Shown in pieces: positions 1 to 55,739 of a stretch of 64,000 nucleotides of DNA (positions are counted from its first letter, which is position 1; each line of letters starts with the position of its first letter). Under the pieces are notes generated by a model, which was not told the origin of the DNA, ran no database searches, and saw only the letters and a program-made list of their open reading frames with translations. The translations under genes and the position numbers were made by a program. This stretch comes from Cristatella mucedo (taxonomy: Eukaryota > Bryozoa > Phylactolaemata > Cristatellidae). The stretch spans positions 1,847,001-1,911,000 of the forward strand of contig WPIO01000006.1 of the NCBI GenBank assembly GCA_009760855.2, given 5' to 3'.

Positions 1-3042
<3,042 letters not shown>

Positions 3043-3182
3043 CGGCCGACATGCCTCTTTCAGCCATCTCCCTTTCCCAGGATTCACTGTCAATTGCAAG
3101 GTCAAGGTCTGCTACCCCCAGGACCTTAATCGTGGCTACGCTCCTGGTCTGGTCGCGTCCTGGTCGCAGTTCTACTCCAAGA
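3043..3182 (-). other. Candidate further PICALM exon
   Basis: On the minus strand a (CT)n tract is followed by cactcag, 140 bases open in one frame (acidic segment with DLDLAIDSESWEREMAE) and a good donor, G|GTAAGC. Entry would need phase 2, whereas exon 11 exits in phase 0, so it fits only with an alternative boundary or an extra exon. Product unrecognised. Confidence 0.25.
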
Positions 3183-3193
3183 CTGAGTGCAGG

Positions 3194-3516
<323 letters not shown>

Positions 3517-3681
3517 GTTGAGGAGGAGAGAGCCCAGCAGGAGATTGGCTCGATAGCACTGCCCACGAGCATGCCAGCAGCACGGCCAGGAAGCCGGGCT
3601 CGTGCTACGGGGTCGGGCTACGGGACCAACCTGCTTGCGCTCGAAGCGCGCCACGTCGGTAGGAGGCGGGCCGCCATTTAC

Positions 3682-32391
<28,710 letters not shown>

Positions 32392-33800
32392 TTCCCTGGC
32401 TCGAAAACGCTAATAGCTCGGGTGCCGGGCGGACAGACGACGACGCTTCCGACTGATCACGTGACAGGATCGATAGGAGTTCGATAAAAAAACGGGATAC
32501 CTGCGGTACCTCAGCACTTTTGCTGTTACAAATAAAAAATTGATTACATCCATTTCATACATTAAAGGTCGAGTTTTCAAATTCTCCGCCGGTCGGCTAG
32601 GGAACGCCCGACTTCGTGTGCGGTGCGGCTGCATCCGGTCAGTCGGTTACCGAGTGGGTGGCGTACGCGAATTATTGGAATAACCGCCTCGATTCGTGCG
32701 CGGCCAAACATGGGGTCGCAGCAGCGCGAGTGACTCTGTTGACTCTTGAGCGACTGAAACTTATAATGCTAATTGAGGCTGAGTCATCGCCGCGCGACGA
32801 CGCAGCCCGCTGCCAGCCGGCGTTGCTGCTCCTCCTCCGCCGCTGCACTCGACCGCCGGCCGCCTCGCTCGACGGAACGCTGGCTGGCTCCGCCACCTAA
32901 CTCCAGCTTGTGGCCCAGAGGCTGCTGCGGGAGCTGCTTCTCGGCGCGCTTCGCTCGGTAGCGGCCTGTCTCGCTAGGGGCGCCCCCGACTCGCTCGATC
33001 GAGTCGCGGCCGGCGGGCGCTGTGCCGTCCGTCGATGCGGTCCTGCTGCGATCCACGACTGTGACGCCGACACCGGGTATGTCATCGTGTTTCGAGCGCG
33101 CCGGGAGGGGGCTGGCGACATCTGCGCATCGCCTCCGCTGCTTGGCGAGGCGCGCTTTTTTATCCCGCCTGCCGCCAAATGCGCCGCACGTGCGCTCTCT
33201 CGGCGGAGGTGGCCGCGACGGGGGCATGTGGGACGGTTTAGGGGAGCTCGCGGCGGCGGAGGCCTCGGCAGCAGTAGCCCGCAGCGAGTCCCGCTCGGTC
33301 TCCCGGTACGGCTCACTGCGCGCGCGTCCGATTCGGGCGCTCGCTGCGTTGTTGCGTTGCGGTGTCAGTAGACTGGCATCATCGATCGAGCCGCTTGCTG
33401 TATGCTAATGCTGTTTCGCGAGGTCTTTATCTGTGGCAATAGCGGGAGTGGCACCGGCTGCGAAACCTGCGAGCCGGCCTGGAAACCCGGGAGCCCGATC
33501 TGGCGTGGCACCCGCTTGCCGGCTGGGCTTGCTCCCACCCCCACCCCACCCCCCCCCCGACCGGCCTCCCGATTGATGTCCTTTCGCTAACTTTGTAAAC
33601 TTTGCCCAAGCTTCATGTGGCCACTAGCTCGTGTGGCAGCCGCCGCCGACGAAACTCTTTTTGAGTGGCCGCAACGCCCAGGCCTGTTCGCAGACAGGCC
33701 TGGGCGTTGGCTAGGGCCGACGTGCTTCGAGTTAGTCAGTAGCGTTCGTGCACGTGTTCTCGTGCTTGTTGCAGCTTTGCTGCTCACCGACGTGCCACTC
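32392..33800. promoter_or_regulatory. GC- and CpG-rich region upstream of PICALM start (putative promoter/5'UTR)
   Basis: Directly upstream of the PICALM start codon on the minus strand. CpG-rich from about 32600 to 33400, in contrast with the AT-richer flanks. No TATA box or transcription start can be fixed from sequence. The plus-strand RhoGAP gene may begin to its right. Confidence 0.35.
33673..33708. other. Perfect 15-bp-arm inverted repeat (hairpin)
   Basis: AACGCCCAGGCCTGT, a 6-base spacer TCGCAG, then the exact reverse complement ACAGGCCTGGGCGTT. Confidence 0.95.
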
Positions 33801-34016
33801 GGCTGAGAGTTTCGAGTATCTTGCTCTGGCTCTTCACTGCTTGTAGCGGTTTATGCTCGACGATGGGTGGGGGAGGCTGCTACTCGATTCGGCCTGACTG
33901 CAATCGCTCTCCCAAGGGGCGCACGGTGCAAGCTTGGTGACTGATGCTGTTTTATTTAGGATCATCTTGCCACAAAGCCTCCGCACGTAAATGCATGTGG
34001 AGCAGCATTGTATTGT

Positions 34017-34795
34017 TCAAGCTCTTAGCAATCCGGATTTGAATTTGTAGCCAAGATTCGCCCCAAGGGTCGGCCTTCTGAGCGGCACACTTTTGTCTCT
34101 CTCTGGCCCAGTGTCTCGGTGGTGGAGTGCATCGTCTGCTGTCTGGCGTGCTGTCGTAGCCTGTGCATTGTAATGGTGGACGGTGTGCCTAGTGGAGTGC
34201 CTCCAAAAAGTGGGGCAAACTGTAGCCCACTGACCCCCTTTCCTACGCCTTTGCTGCTGGTACACGGCATCTAGTGATACTTTACGTCTCGCTTGTCTTG
34301 TCAACTCTGCAGCTTTGTGGAGCTTGTCGAGCAGCTGAGGTAGCCAGCCATCATGCCGAGCAGACAACACTTTCTCGGAAGCTCTTCGGGTCGGCCGAGT
34401 ACTGGCAGACTTATTATTCTGTGAGCTATGTGTCCTGGTAGCTGTGGCCTGCCTGGGATGTGAGGTCATGTCACTGGTCTGGCAGTTTTGGAATTTCTCG
34501 GCCAGCTGCCAATTCTTGGGCAGCTTCCCCACTGCCTGCCCCCTCACCTCGCCCTCCTCACTGATCTCACTGGCCTGCTTGCCCAGTCCCTTCGAGCCGA
34601 CTTGGTGTTCTTGTGGTCATGTCCCTGATGGTGATCCCACGTTGCCCCTGGTGCCGGTGTCCCATGATCTGCCGGTGTCTCGATGAGCAGCCGATCGCCT
34701 GCGGCCAGTCGTGGCCCGTAAAGAATCTTGAAGACCGATGATGTGATATTACCGGGTCTGTCGGCGAAGCAGCAGGATCGAGGCGCTAGTGCCAA
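34017..34795 (-). pseudogene. Possible retroelement debris: two overlapping minus-strand ORFs
   Basis: ORFs 34544-34795 and 34017-34547 overlap by an ATGA. The first contains SSVFKILYGPRLAAGDRLL, loosely like the TPF-x-LYGR-x-P segment at the end of LTR-retrotransposon integrases; the second has basic RQARRK stretches. Weak resemblance only; it may be chance. Confidence 0.2.
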
Positions 34796-34929
34796 CGAAG
34801 ATCGACGTAGATCGACTACGGCTGGCGGAATGCCGAATCAGGTCGTGCCTTTGCCAAGAAAGGTTTTTTTGCAAGGCGCTCGGGCGCAATCGACCATCAG
34901 CTATCGGTTCTGGACCCACGGTCCAGCAG

Positions 34930-35505
34930 CCTGCTGGGCACGTGTGGGCGGTGCTTCGAATTGGTTCAGAATTCGGCAGCAATGCTTGTCTGTCGATCGT
35001 GCATGTCTCGACTGCAACGTCGCACCACTTCTCGCCGCCCTGCAGTGGCTCCCCATCAAGCAGTCCACCGTCGACTTTTAAGGTCCTCTGTCACTTGCTT
35101 GTAGGTCCCACCATTTTCTTTGCTCCGGCCCGACTTTCTGAAATACTCAACTCATTAGTCTGTGCCGTCGTCGTTGTGGCATTTGGCTGCCCATCCTCTG
35201 GTGGAATCTGTTGTACCGTATAGTTATACCTTTTATAGACAGTGCCTTCAGGTTCCCACGCTCCCAAGGTGCAGACTCGCCGCCGACTGACATCACGGTG
35301 GCATGCCCTGATTACTAGATGACTTTTTTAAAGAGAATAGAAAAACCCATCTGCTTGTCACTCCTGCGAATCGTCTGTTTGCTTGCGATTGCTGAAATGC
35401 TGTAACTATTCAGCCGATGGGTTTTCCTTTCCCAGCATATTCGAAACCGGGTTTTAGTTCTCTTGGGGCACTATGCAAGTGTTTGACTATTATTATTAGT
35501 ACCGA
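34930..35505 (+). mobile_element. LINE-B 3' fragment
   Basis: Frameshifted plus-strand segments CNVAPLLAALQWLPIKQS and LSEILNSLV match the LINE-B RT C-terminus; a tail with GTTCTCTTGGGGCACTATGC and ATT repeats ends at about 35505. Confidence 0.7.
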
Positions 35506-36555
35506 CTCGGCGCTGTTGGCAGCGGGCAGCACGACACGCGCCGACCTCCCTGGTGTCCTGTTGCTGCTCCATCCGCAAGAGTGTGCGGCTCTGCTGCTGC
35601 TGCTGCCGCTTGTGGTCGCTGGCTGCGCCGCCCGGAAGCGAAGCGATGGCACCTGCGGCTTCTCGAGGCGCTTGAGCCTTGCTCAGTTCCGTCCCTAGCG
35701 TCAAACCCACAGAAGCAGCGCCGACGACGATGCGCTCGTGTGTGCTCGCCGTAATGTCAGCATCTCGTATGCTCGCTTTCGCAGACCCTTGGCTGCAGAA
35801 GCATGCCGTCCCGCCTGTGGACGACATTCACTCTAGGATGCATCTCGGATGCCGGCTCAACACGACCTACTCAGAAGTATGCTGCTGCTGCTGCTGCTGC
35901 TGCTGGCTGCTGGCTGCTGGCTGCAGCACACGCTGGCTGGCCCCGGCTTGCCACCACGTGACTGCCAGAGCGCTGCCATCAGCAGCGACTAACTGACTGC
36001 CCGCAGCCAACCCTGCCCAGTGAGCCTTTGGCCATCGTGCCCCCATATGACGGGAGAGGGGGAGGTTCGTCTTGTGAAATCGCAATGCCCTGCTGCTGCT
36101 GCAGTCGGGTGCACAAAGTGTTTGCACACAAACGAGCAATAGCATCCGGCCGGTGCTTGCAGTGACCTCCTTCACGATCTCTCTCTAGCCTGCCAGGGCA
36201 TGGCATTCCTTAAAAATGCATTCTTCTCCAGACTCCCTCCTCGGGCCCTCGATCTACCCCCTCCGGCGGGCTCTAGCGCCTGGTTAATGCTTCGTGTCTG
36301 CCGTGCACCTTACCAGGTGACATTTACCGACGGCAATTTACATTATTCATTGTGCAGAGTGGGCAGCGCGTGCTCTGCAGCTGCTCTCATTCCGCACCCA
36401 TCCATCCGTACTGGCGATGGTCACCTCGAAGCTCCCAGCTGCCAGCCACAGGGAAGAGCCTGGGCATGTGCACAGCTGCTTGACCCGCAGTGCTCGGTGG
36501 AGGCAGCACGCATGAAGCTAGCACGCACGCGGCACGTTGTGAGCATACACGCACG

Positions 36556-36625
<70 letters not shown>

Positions 36626-37458
36626 TGTGTGCTCTCACGGTGGGCTACCTCCCTTCTTCCCTCCTCCTTTACTCTCTCTTTCCCCTCTCACGATCCCAGT
36701 GTCTATCTCTTTTCCTTTGTCTCATTTCCCTTCTATCTCTCTGGCTGTCTCTGCGCGAACCTGGACCTGTGGACCTTAATGCCTCGGCTTAGCCGGCGAG
36801 ACGGATTTTGTTTTCATCTTTTACACTCGCCTTTCACCGCACCCAATGTCTGTCTGTCTCAGTTCCCTTCTCGCCGGAAAGAGAGATTTACGCTTGCCTT
36901 GCCTTTTGCAATGCCACCTCTGCTCGCCCTCGCGACTGAAACTTTTTGCGGTATCGTTCGGTGGTTGCAGCAGCCGCCCGAAACTTGTTGAGGCAACTCT
37001 TTGCGGCATCGTTTGGTTTTTGCCCCATCGTTCGGTGGTTCTAGATGCTCTCATGCTGCACCGTGGGCTCCAGCCGATGTCGCTGCGGTGGCTGCTGCGG
37101 AAGGCTGCTGCTGCTGAATGCCCCTCCCCCTCCAAAATGCGTTGCCGAGTTAAGCAAAAGGGCAGCTCATCGGAGGCTCTGACACGCTGCTCTGGAATAT
37201 TTCCGAGCTGTCACCCCTCCTCCTCCCCTCCCCCCATGAACGCTGAGGCACCAGTGACTGTGACGCCTGTCGTCGTCGTATGCCCACAGTGCTTTCACGG
37301 GGGCCGCAGGCTTGCTCTCGTCTCCCCATATAGTGGACTGCTGCGAGCAGAGCAAGCGTTCTTTTTGGTCGTCGTCGGCAGCTAGTGCGCTGCTGTGGCT
37401 GTACGTACGTCGTCTGTTGGCGAGCACGTGTGCACGTACGCCGAACTGCCTGTTGCAG
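35506..37458 (+). other. Region upstream of the first recognised RhoGAP exon
   Basis: Contains (GCT)n at 35880-35912 and (GA)n at 36560-36622. 5' exons of the RhoGAP gene are expected here or further left (exon 37459 enters in phase 2), but none could be identified. Confidence 0.4.
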
Positions 37459-49722
<12,264 letters not shown>

Positions 49723-50560
49723 GATGACGTCAACGCAATCGTTGAACGTTGCTGGCAGTGGCAGTAAGGCAAACCTACTGTAACTGCTGGCAGTTTGTGG
49801 CTCCAACTTGGCTGCTTTCTGCAGATTCTGGTCCCAGTGCCCACCGCTGCTGGTTTGATAAGCCGTGGCTATAGTATAGTGCGATAGAGATGTCTAGTCA
49901 GATGTTGAAATTGAAAATGTGCGCACGAGCTACTTGCTGTGCCGTAATTTTAGCAATAGCCTCCCTCGTGTAGCCAGTACAGGGCATATCAAACTAATGG
50001 CACGCCTGAGTGGGCATCCTGCCAGCGAAAGCAAGCGTCCTCCATTGACCGTGACGGTGTGGAGGGCAGCGGTGCTTCGCATGGCGGCATTTCAACGCCT
50101 ATATTTGTTGTTAATTTTTGTTCCCTCATACTTTTGAATTTTTAAAGTGATAAATGGTTGTTTGTATTTGTTGATGGCAATCGTTGATATGGCCGGCAGA
50201 TTAAACTACGAATCGTATTCCAAGTGTACGAGTGGGTGCATTCGCTCGATCAAGAGACAGTCGGGTAGCACGCTTTCACGACTCCACGACTCCAAGGCCG
50301 TGAGGCGACTTCTGGTTCTGTGCGATCGTATGAGCATGTTACCGTATTTGTGCTATTTGTTTGGCGAGATGCAAGTCGTTTCACCTCTTGACTGCACCGA
50401 CACCCGAGCAGCCTTTCAGTGCAATAGAAGCGCTACAGTGCAACACACCGGTCAGAGTAGCTTTGTCTGGTTACAAAAAGGATTCAGTGGCTAACGTTCG
50501 ACGGGGGGGGGGTCGAATTAAGGTCTCATGCTTTGCATTTGAAGAACGGCAATAAAGAGT
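49723..50560 (+). terminator. RhoGAP 3'UTR with AATAAA poly(A) signal
   Basis: After the stop, about 830 bases without a recognised element; a canonical AATAAA lies at 50551-50556. Inferred from position; no other evidence for the cleavage site. Confidence 0.4.
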
Positions 50561-51350
50561 CCTCTTTTCTGTCAGGTCATTGATATCCATCGAGGCGGTC
50601 TAGCAAGTGACGACTCGCTTGGATCGTTTGAACTTGAGTTTGCATTTGCCTTTTGCATGGTTGGGCATGGTGTGGGATGTTCTCCTGTCTTAAGAGTGTT
50701 GGAGTAGTATTACAATTTCTGTGTGCCATCATTCAGATTTATATTTTCAGTTTCAACGTGTGTAAAACTGACCCTGTGTGGAGATTACTGCTTTCCTTAG
50801 CTGCAGTGTGCTCTCATTACTGCCATTACCATACGTAAACCACTTTGCTCATTTTCCCAGAGTAGCTAACTCATTTAAGACCAAGTGTGACTGCAGAACA
50901 TCAACTAGTAGGAACGGAGAATCTCTAGAGATGATTCAGTCACTTCTCGCGTTCGTTACAAGTGCCAATATGCAATAATTTAGCATACCACATGGTTTTA
51001 AGAAAGGAAGTGACTGATGAACAAAGCCAAGCTGGGAGCAGGCTGCAAGCTGGATGCCTTCGATGCTTCTAGGTCTTGAATCGACCTCGTGCCACCACTC
51101 GTTAGAGCGAATGCTTTTAAATAGCAAAGGCTCTTCTGTCATCGCGACAATCTATTTGGGTAGCACCCCAGGAGAACTGAATCTCTTTCCAGGTACTTTA
51201 CCGAAGCATCGGGACATCCGGATTTATTGCAGACCCTAGAGAAGCTACGGTTGCAGCCCATGTTGAGGCCTAGGCTGCCTAATTTCTTCGTAACCCTGGG
51301 TTTGCCTGTAAGAAGTAAGCTGGTTTGCTAGAATCCAAGTGTGAATTTTT
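50561..51350. other. Intergenic, no feature seen
   Basis: Downstream of the RhoGAP poly(A) signal; nothing recognised. Confidence 0.4.
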
Positions 51351-51479
51351 CCCAGCAAGCTATGAGGAAGTTAAGAGAAAAAGAGGTACTGTATGGCAGG
51401 GGTGGATCGGAAGTGCCGGTACGGTAACGTGTTATTTGCAAAAAAGAAAAGCCGGATTTTGCTTGGTGAGGACGTATAA

Positions 51480-52400
51480 ATTGTTGCACAAACACCTGGG
51501 GTGCCTCATATTTCAAGGGCTCATCACGAGGACCGTTGGCCGGTAACATTTTGACTCCAAATTCTCCCACGACGACATATCCTGAGGTATTGCAAAGCGA
51601 GACTATGCGTCGCTGATGAAGGACTTTGGTGATTTCGAGCGGTGCCCAGAGATCCAGCAGAACTCAACTGCTACTAAAGTCCAGGCTCCTGGGAAAGGTC
51701 TCTACACCGGTAGTAGTGCTGAACTCGTTGGGATACCGATTTGCTATAAATCCTGACTGGAGCTTATTTGCTAGTTTTTAAGGTTTAATGTACGAGTTCA
51801 CCTATTCTGCCACTACTCGTGCTAACGTCTGACACGAATAACAAGAATCGGAGGCTGGCACGATGTTATTATTATATTCCAGTCCAACATTGACTTCTTA
51901 ATGAGTGTCCTACTACTGCCATCTTAAAGGATGCCGGGAAAAATCTTAAGCTACAGGCACATTAATTATTTTATTTACTACGGTTGGTAGCGAACGAAGG
52001 CATCTCCGGAGGAGGGACACAGTTATAGGGTCTAGATTACAAACAGTCCTGTAAGATCGGGAAATGATGAGGTCAGTGGAGGCAGGCACGAGAGTTAACA
52101 TGGAGGTTGAGCTGAGAAAGAATGATGCAAGGTCCCTCCAGTTGAGGTGTAATCATTGACGACTGACTTCTGATCTTATCTGTCGCTAACAAAGCAGCTG
52201 GCAAACGATCTGCTAGATGGCCGTGGGATTGCTAGGTAGGGGACTGCCCTGGGAGCTGTTCAGGAGATGGGTGACATCCAGCATCAGTATTTTTGGATTG
52301 TGCATCTGAGATTCAACTAAGTTCTTGCTCGTGCATAACAGATCAAATTAGATTAGGTTGTTGTGACCTACAATCAGTGGTGGTGGTGCCACGGGGCAGG
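51480..52400 (-). mobile_element. LINE-B fragment, heavily decayed
   Basis: Collinear with the minus-strand RT segments at 54000-54600 and 23640-24700 (stretches such as CATATTTCAAGGGCTC and GATTGTGCATCTGAGATTC), without a readable frame. Confidence 0.45.
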
Positions 52401-52619
52401 GGGCATTGACACTTGCCCTGTAGCTGGGGTGGGTATCAACCAGTGCCGCACCTTGTTCCCTACGCCTCCCCCCCCCCGACGTCACCAACGAGGACGTTAT
52501 GTCCTACTTCCAAGCAACCGCGTGTCAAAAAACAGTGACTTGCACTATAATTTGTTATTGCTTGAGGGTATGGCCCCTACATGAGAATACTGCTGGTCTT
52601 TCCCTCTAGATAAAATTAT

Positions 52620-54700
52620 TGACTCTGCCTCTAATAATAATATTAATACATTTGACATAGCACCCTCATATTACTCAATCTCTTTCTAGACACTTTAAAT
52701 TTGCTGCAAAGGAAGCACGTTCGAATGGTTCGCGGTGGCATGCTCAATAAACAACAAGAATAACATGGTTAGGGGTGACATGCACAGGGTCAGCATACAA
52801 GTATGGTTAGTGGAAGCATACACAGTGTCAGCACGCATAAGCACACAGGACAGATCACAGGGACCACAGAATGCTGTTTGAAATAGGTACTTTTTAATTT
52901 CTTTTTAAATATCAAGTCTGGAGATGTCGTGACGCCAGTCGGAAGCATACGAACAAAAGGCACGATTTTCAAAAAGAATTTGAGGTTTGTACGATGTATG
53001 AGTAGACGTTTAGATTCCGAAAAGTGAGTGGGACGATGCTTAGCCTGCTTGGAGAGTAGATCTGATAGATAGGCTGAAGCCAAAGAGTGAAGGGACCTAA
53101 AAGTGAGTGACAGAATCTTTAAGTCGATGCGTTGCTTGACTAGAAGCCAGTGCAGGTCGGCGGGAAGTGGTGTGATGTGGCAACTGCTGTAATGCCTCAC
53201 TAGGTAAGGCGGTTGCTTTTCACGACCTCGGCCCCGAGTTCGTGGTTTCGAATTCTGCGGTGGGCGATCCTTGATCGCTACTGCAAGCGGTGGTAATAGC
53301 CGTGAAGGCTCTTCTGTCGCTACACAAAAAGAGGCTGCTAAATCAGCCAGTATTAATTTATTTTTATATATTTAAGTCTAGCTGCAGAATTTTGCACCAG
53401 CGGTAAGCCCCTGATTGCACATGCCGGTAGACCAGCAAGCAGTGAGTTAGTGAGTTTCAGATGTCGAGACGGGATGTCAGAAATGCATGGACCAATTTAG
53501 ATGTAGTATCCCTGTCTAAGCAAGCCCAAAACTTTAGCAATGCAATGCCAATTTAGATGTAGTATCCCTGTCTAAGCAAGCCCAAAACTTTAGCAATGTT
53601 ATGTAGCTGAAAGTAGGCAGACTTGATTGTGGAGCTCTAATGAAAGGTCACTTTAGAACAGGAAACCTAGATTTTCTGCAGATTCAACAGGACATATGCT
53701 TGCAGAGCCGATCGTAAGCGTTAATCTTTTTCATTTCTGAATCCCACTTGGTTTGCCCATTACTAGTAAGTTGGTTTTAAGATGATTCAATTTAAGAAAG
53801 TTTGCTGCCATTCATGTGCGAATGACATCAATACATACAGCAAGGGAGTTGAGAGAATTCGACGTGCTGGAGGGCTGGAAGGGATCAAAGCAAAGGTACA
53901 ATTGAGTGTCATTAACATAGAAGTAAAAGCCTGGGTAATCTCGTAATCACTTCGGCAAGAGGGAGAGTATAAACCGTGCAAAGAACTGGACAGACGTGCA
54001 CATAGCTCTGAGGTAACCCATACTTCAGTGGTTCCTCGGATGATCTTGGTCTGTTCACATCAATACTCTGGAGTCTCCCACTGAGATAGGAGCTGAACCA
54101 TTTTAATGCAGTGCCAGTGATGCTCAGGCGAGATGAGAGGCGCTTTAGAAAGACTAGGTGATCGATAGTATCAAAAGTTGCCGAAAGATCGAGCAAAGCA
54201 AGCAGAGACACTCTACTTAAGCCTGAATTCCTAGGTAGGTCGTTATACGCCCGAAGCAAAGCTGACTGTTGACGACTCGTTCCAGTGTCTTTGATAGGAA
54301 CAGTAGACTGGAGACTGGACGGAAGTTGCTCAAGTTCTGTCGGTCTAGGGTTGCTTTCTTGAGTAGTGGCTTGACTGCAGCCTTTTTTGAAAAGTGCTAC
54401 GACATACCTGAGGCTAATGACATAGTTTTGCATGGCAGCAACAGATCAATGCACCATAGAAGTAGGGCAGTAGGAATAGGGTCCAGAGGACTTGTTGTCT
54501 TCTTTGATTGACATAAGAGCTCCGGAACTAGATCATTAGTGGCCTCCTTGAATGTAGACATTAAAGACATTAAATTGACGGTGCATGGAATTGAGGCCTC
54601 TGCCTACAATAGTCCGTGTATGCCAGTTGAAGGAGTCTGTCCTAATCTTGTATACGCTTTTTAAGGTCATTCTTATTAGCTCTTCGGATGTAGGCATGCA
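52620..54700 (-). mobile_element. LINE-B copy (non-LTR retrotransposon RT region and 3' end)
   Basis: The minus strand has an ORF with LLALLDLSATFDTIDHLVFL (RT motif A), YLSGRLQSIDVNRPRSSEE and GLPQS; after frameshifts DLHWLLVKQRIDLKILSLTF and RSLHSLASAYLSDLL. The 3' tail TAAAGTGTCTAGAAAGAGAT plus ATT repeats ends at about 52625. Jockey/CR1/L2-type. Interrupted by a SINE-2 at 53190-53358 and a 56-bp tandem duplication at 53492-53598. Confidence 0.85.
53190..53358 (+). mobile_element. SINE-2 copy nested in LINE-B
   Basis: A box region TAGGTAAGGCGGTTGC, B box GTGGTTTCGAATTC, GCAAGCGGTGGTAATAGCCG, CTCTTCTGTCGCTACACAAA and GAGGCTGCTAAATCAGCC. LINE-B coding sequence resumes on both sides. Confidence 0.8.
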
Positions 54701-54705
54701 CGATC

Positions 54706-55730
54706 TTGCCGGATCGCGTTGAGCGGGCACTAAGAGCCGACATAGCTATATGGGCAGCCAAGTTAGAATGGCTTGGTATGGCCAACAATAAGCGGCGGTC
54801 CAGCGAGCAGCGGGAGCACCTACTAAGAATAATATCAGTAGAAGTAATTTCCGTAGATTACCGGCCGTTTCTTGACGCCGGCCGGTTTTCCAGCACTAGT
54901 CCCAAAGCAGTCGCCGGTTTCATTGACCACTTTTTGCCCCAGAGTGTTTCGCACCTGCTGACTACACGAGTCCATGTAATGGACAACACGTGGAAACTCA
55001 TCCTCGCGAGAGCTCCTGGTGGACCTCGGTGCTCCTTTCACATTGGCCTTTTTTACGGCCGAAATTTCGGCAGTAAAACGCTAATGGCTCCCAGAGAGTA
55101 CACGCTGCTGACAAAAAGTAAGAAAACGAAATTCCTTTTTCGTATTCTCAATTTCGCTCTAAGCTAGGTTTAGCCAATATGATTGCTTCGCTACTGAGGA
55201 TTGGCCGGCCGCTCAACTAAGCTTTGTTAACAACTTGGGTGGTCGGCGCTACCCCGCATCACCGTTTCAAAACGCGGTACCTTTATTAGTAATTCGATTA
55301 GCGTGAACTTCGTTATATTGACCCCAGTTTTACTGGCGCCGCACGGGGGGGGGTAATTCACAAAACAGTTTATGAGGCAAGCAGCCCGGCTGAGCGTAGT
55401 GTCAGTGGAGCCTTCAACGCTCGAGTCACGCTTGCCATCGACAAAGGAGTGAGGATTGATGTCATCGGCGTCGGAAGTTTCGCTTTCTATGCTGAAGGCG
55501 TGTTTTTCAGGCCTGAGCGAATTGTGAGAAGCTCAGCTGCAGGCTTTCGCACCTCAGCTCTCGCATCTCAGGCTGCCTGGCAAATGAAATCAGAAAGAGC
55601 CCGAGCTACGACTACATTCTCTCGCAGCGTCACGCTTTCGTGCGAGGCTTCCAAAACTTGGCTCCAGCGTACTGCTAGGGAGTTCAGTGTACAAATAAAG
55701 TGAACGAAATTTGTGGCTGAAACTCAGGCC
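54706..55730 (+). other. Segment between two LINE-B copies; ORFs unrecognised
   Basis: Plus-strand ORFs 54706-55167 (153 codons) and 55449-55703 (84 codons) show no known domain and may be chance. No repeats seen. Confidence 0.3.
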
Positions 55731-55739
55731 GCCAGATCA

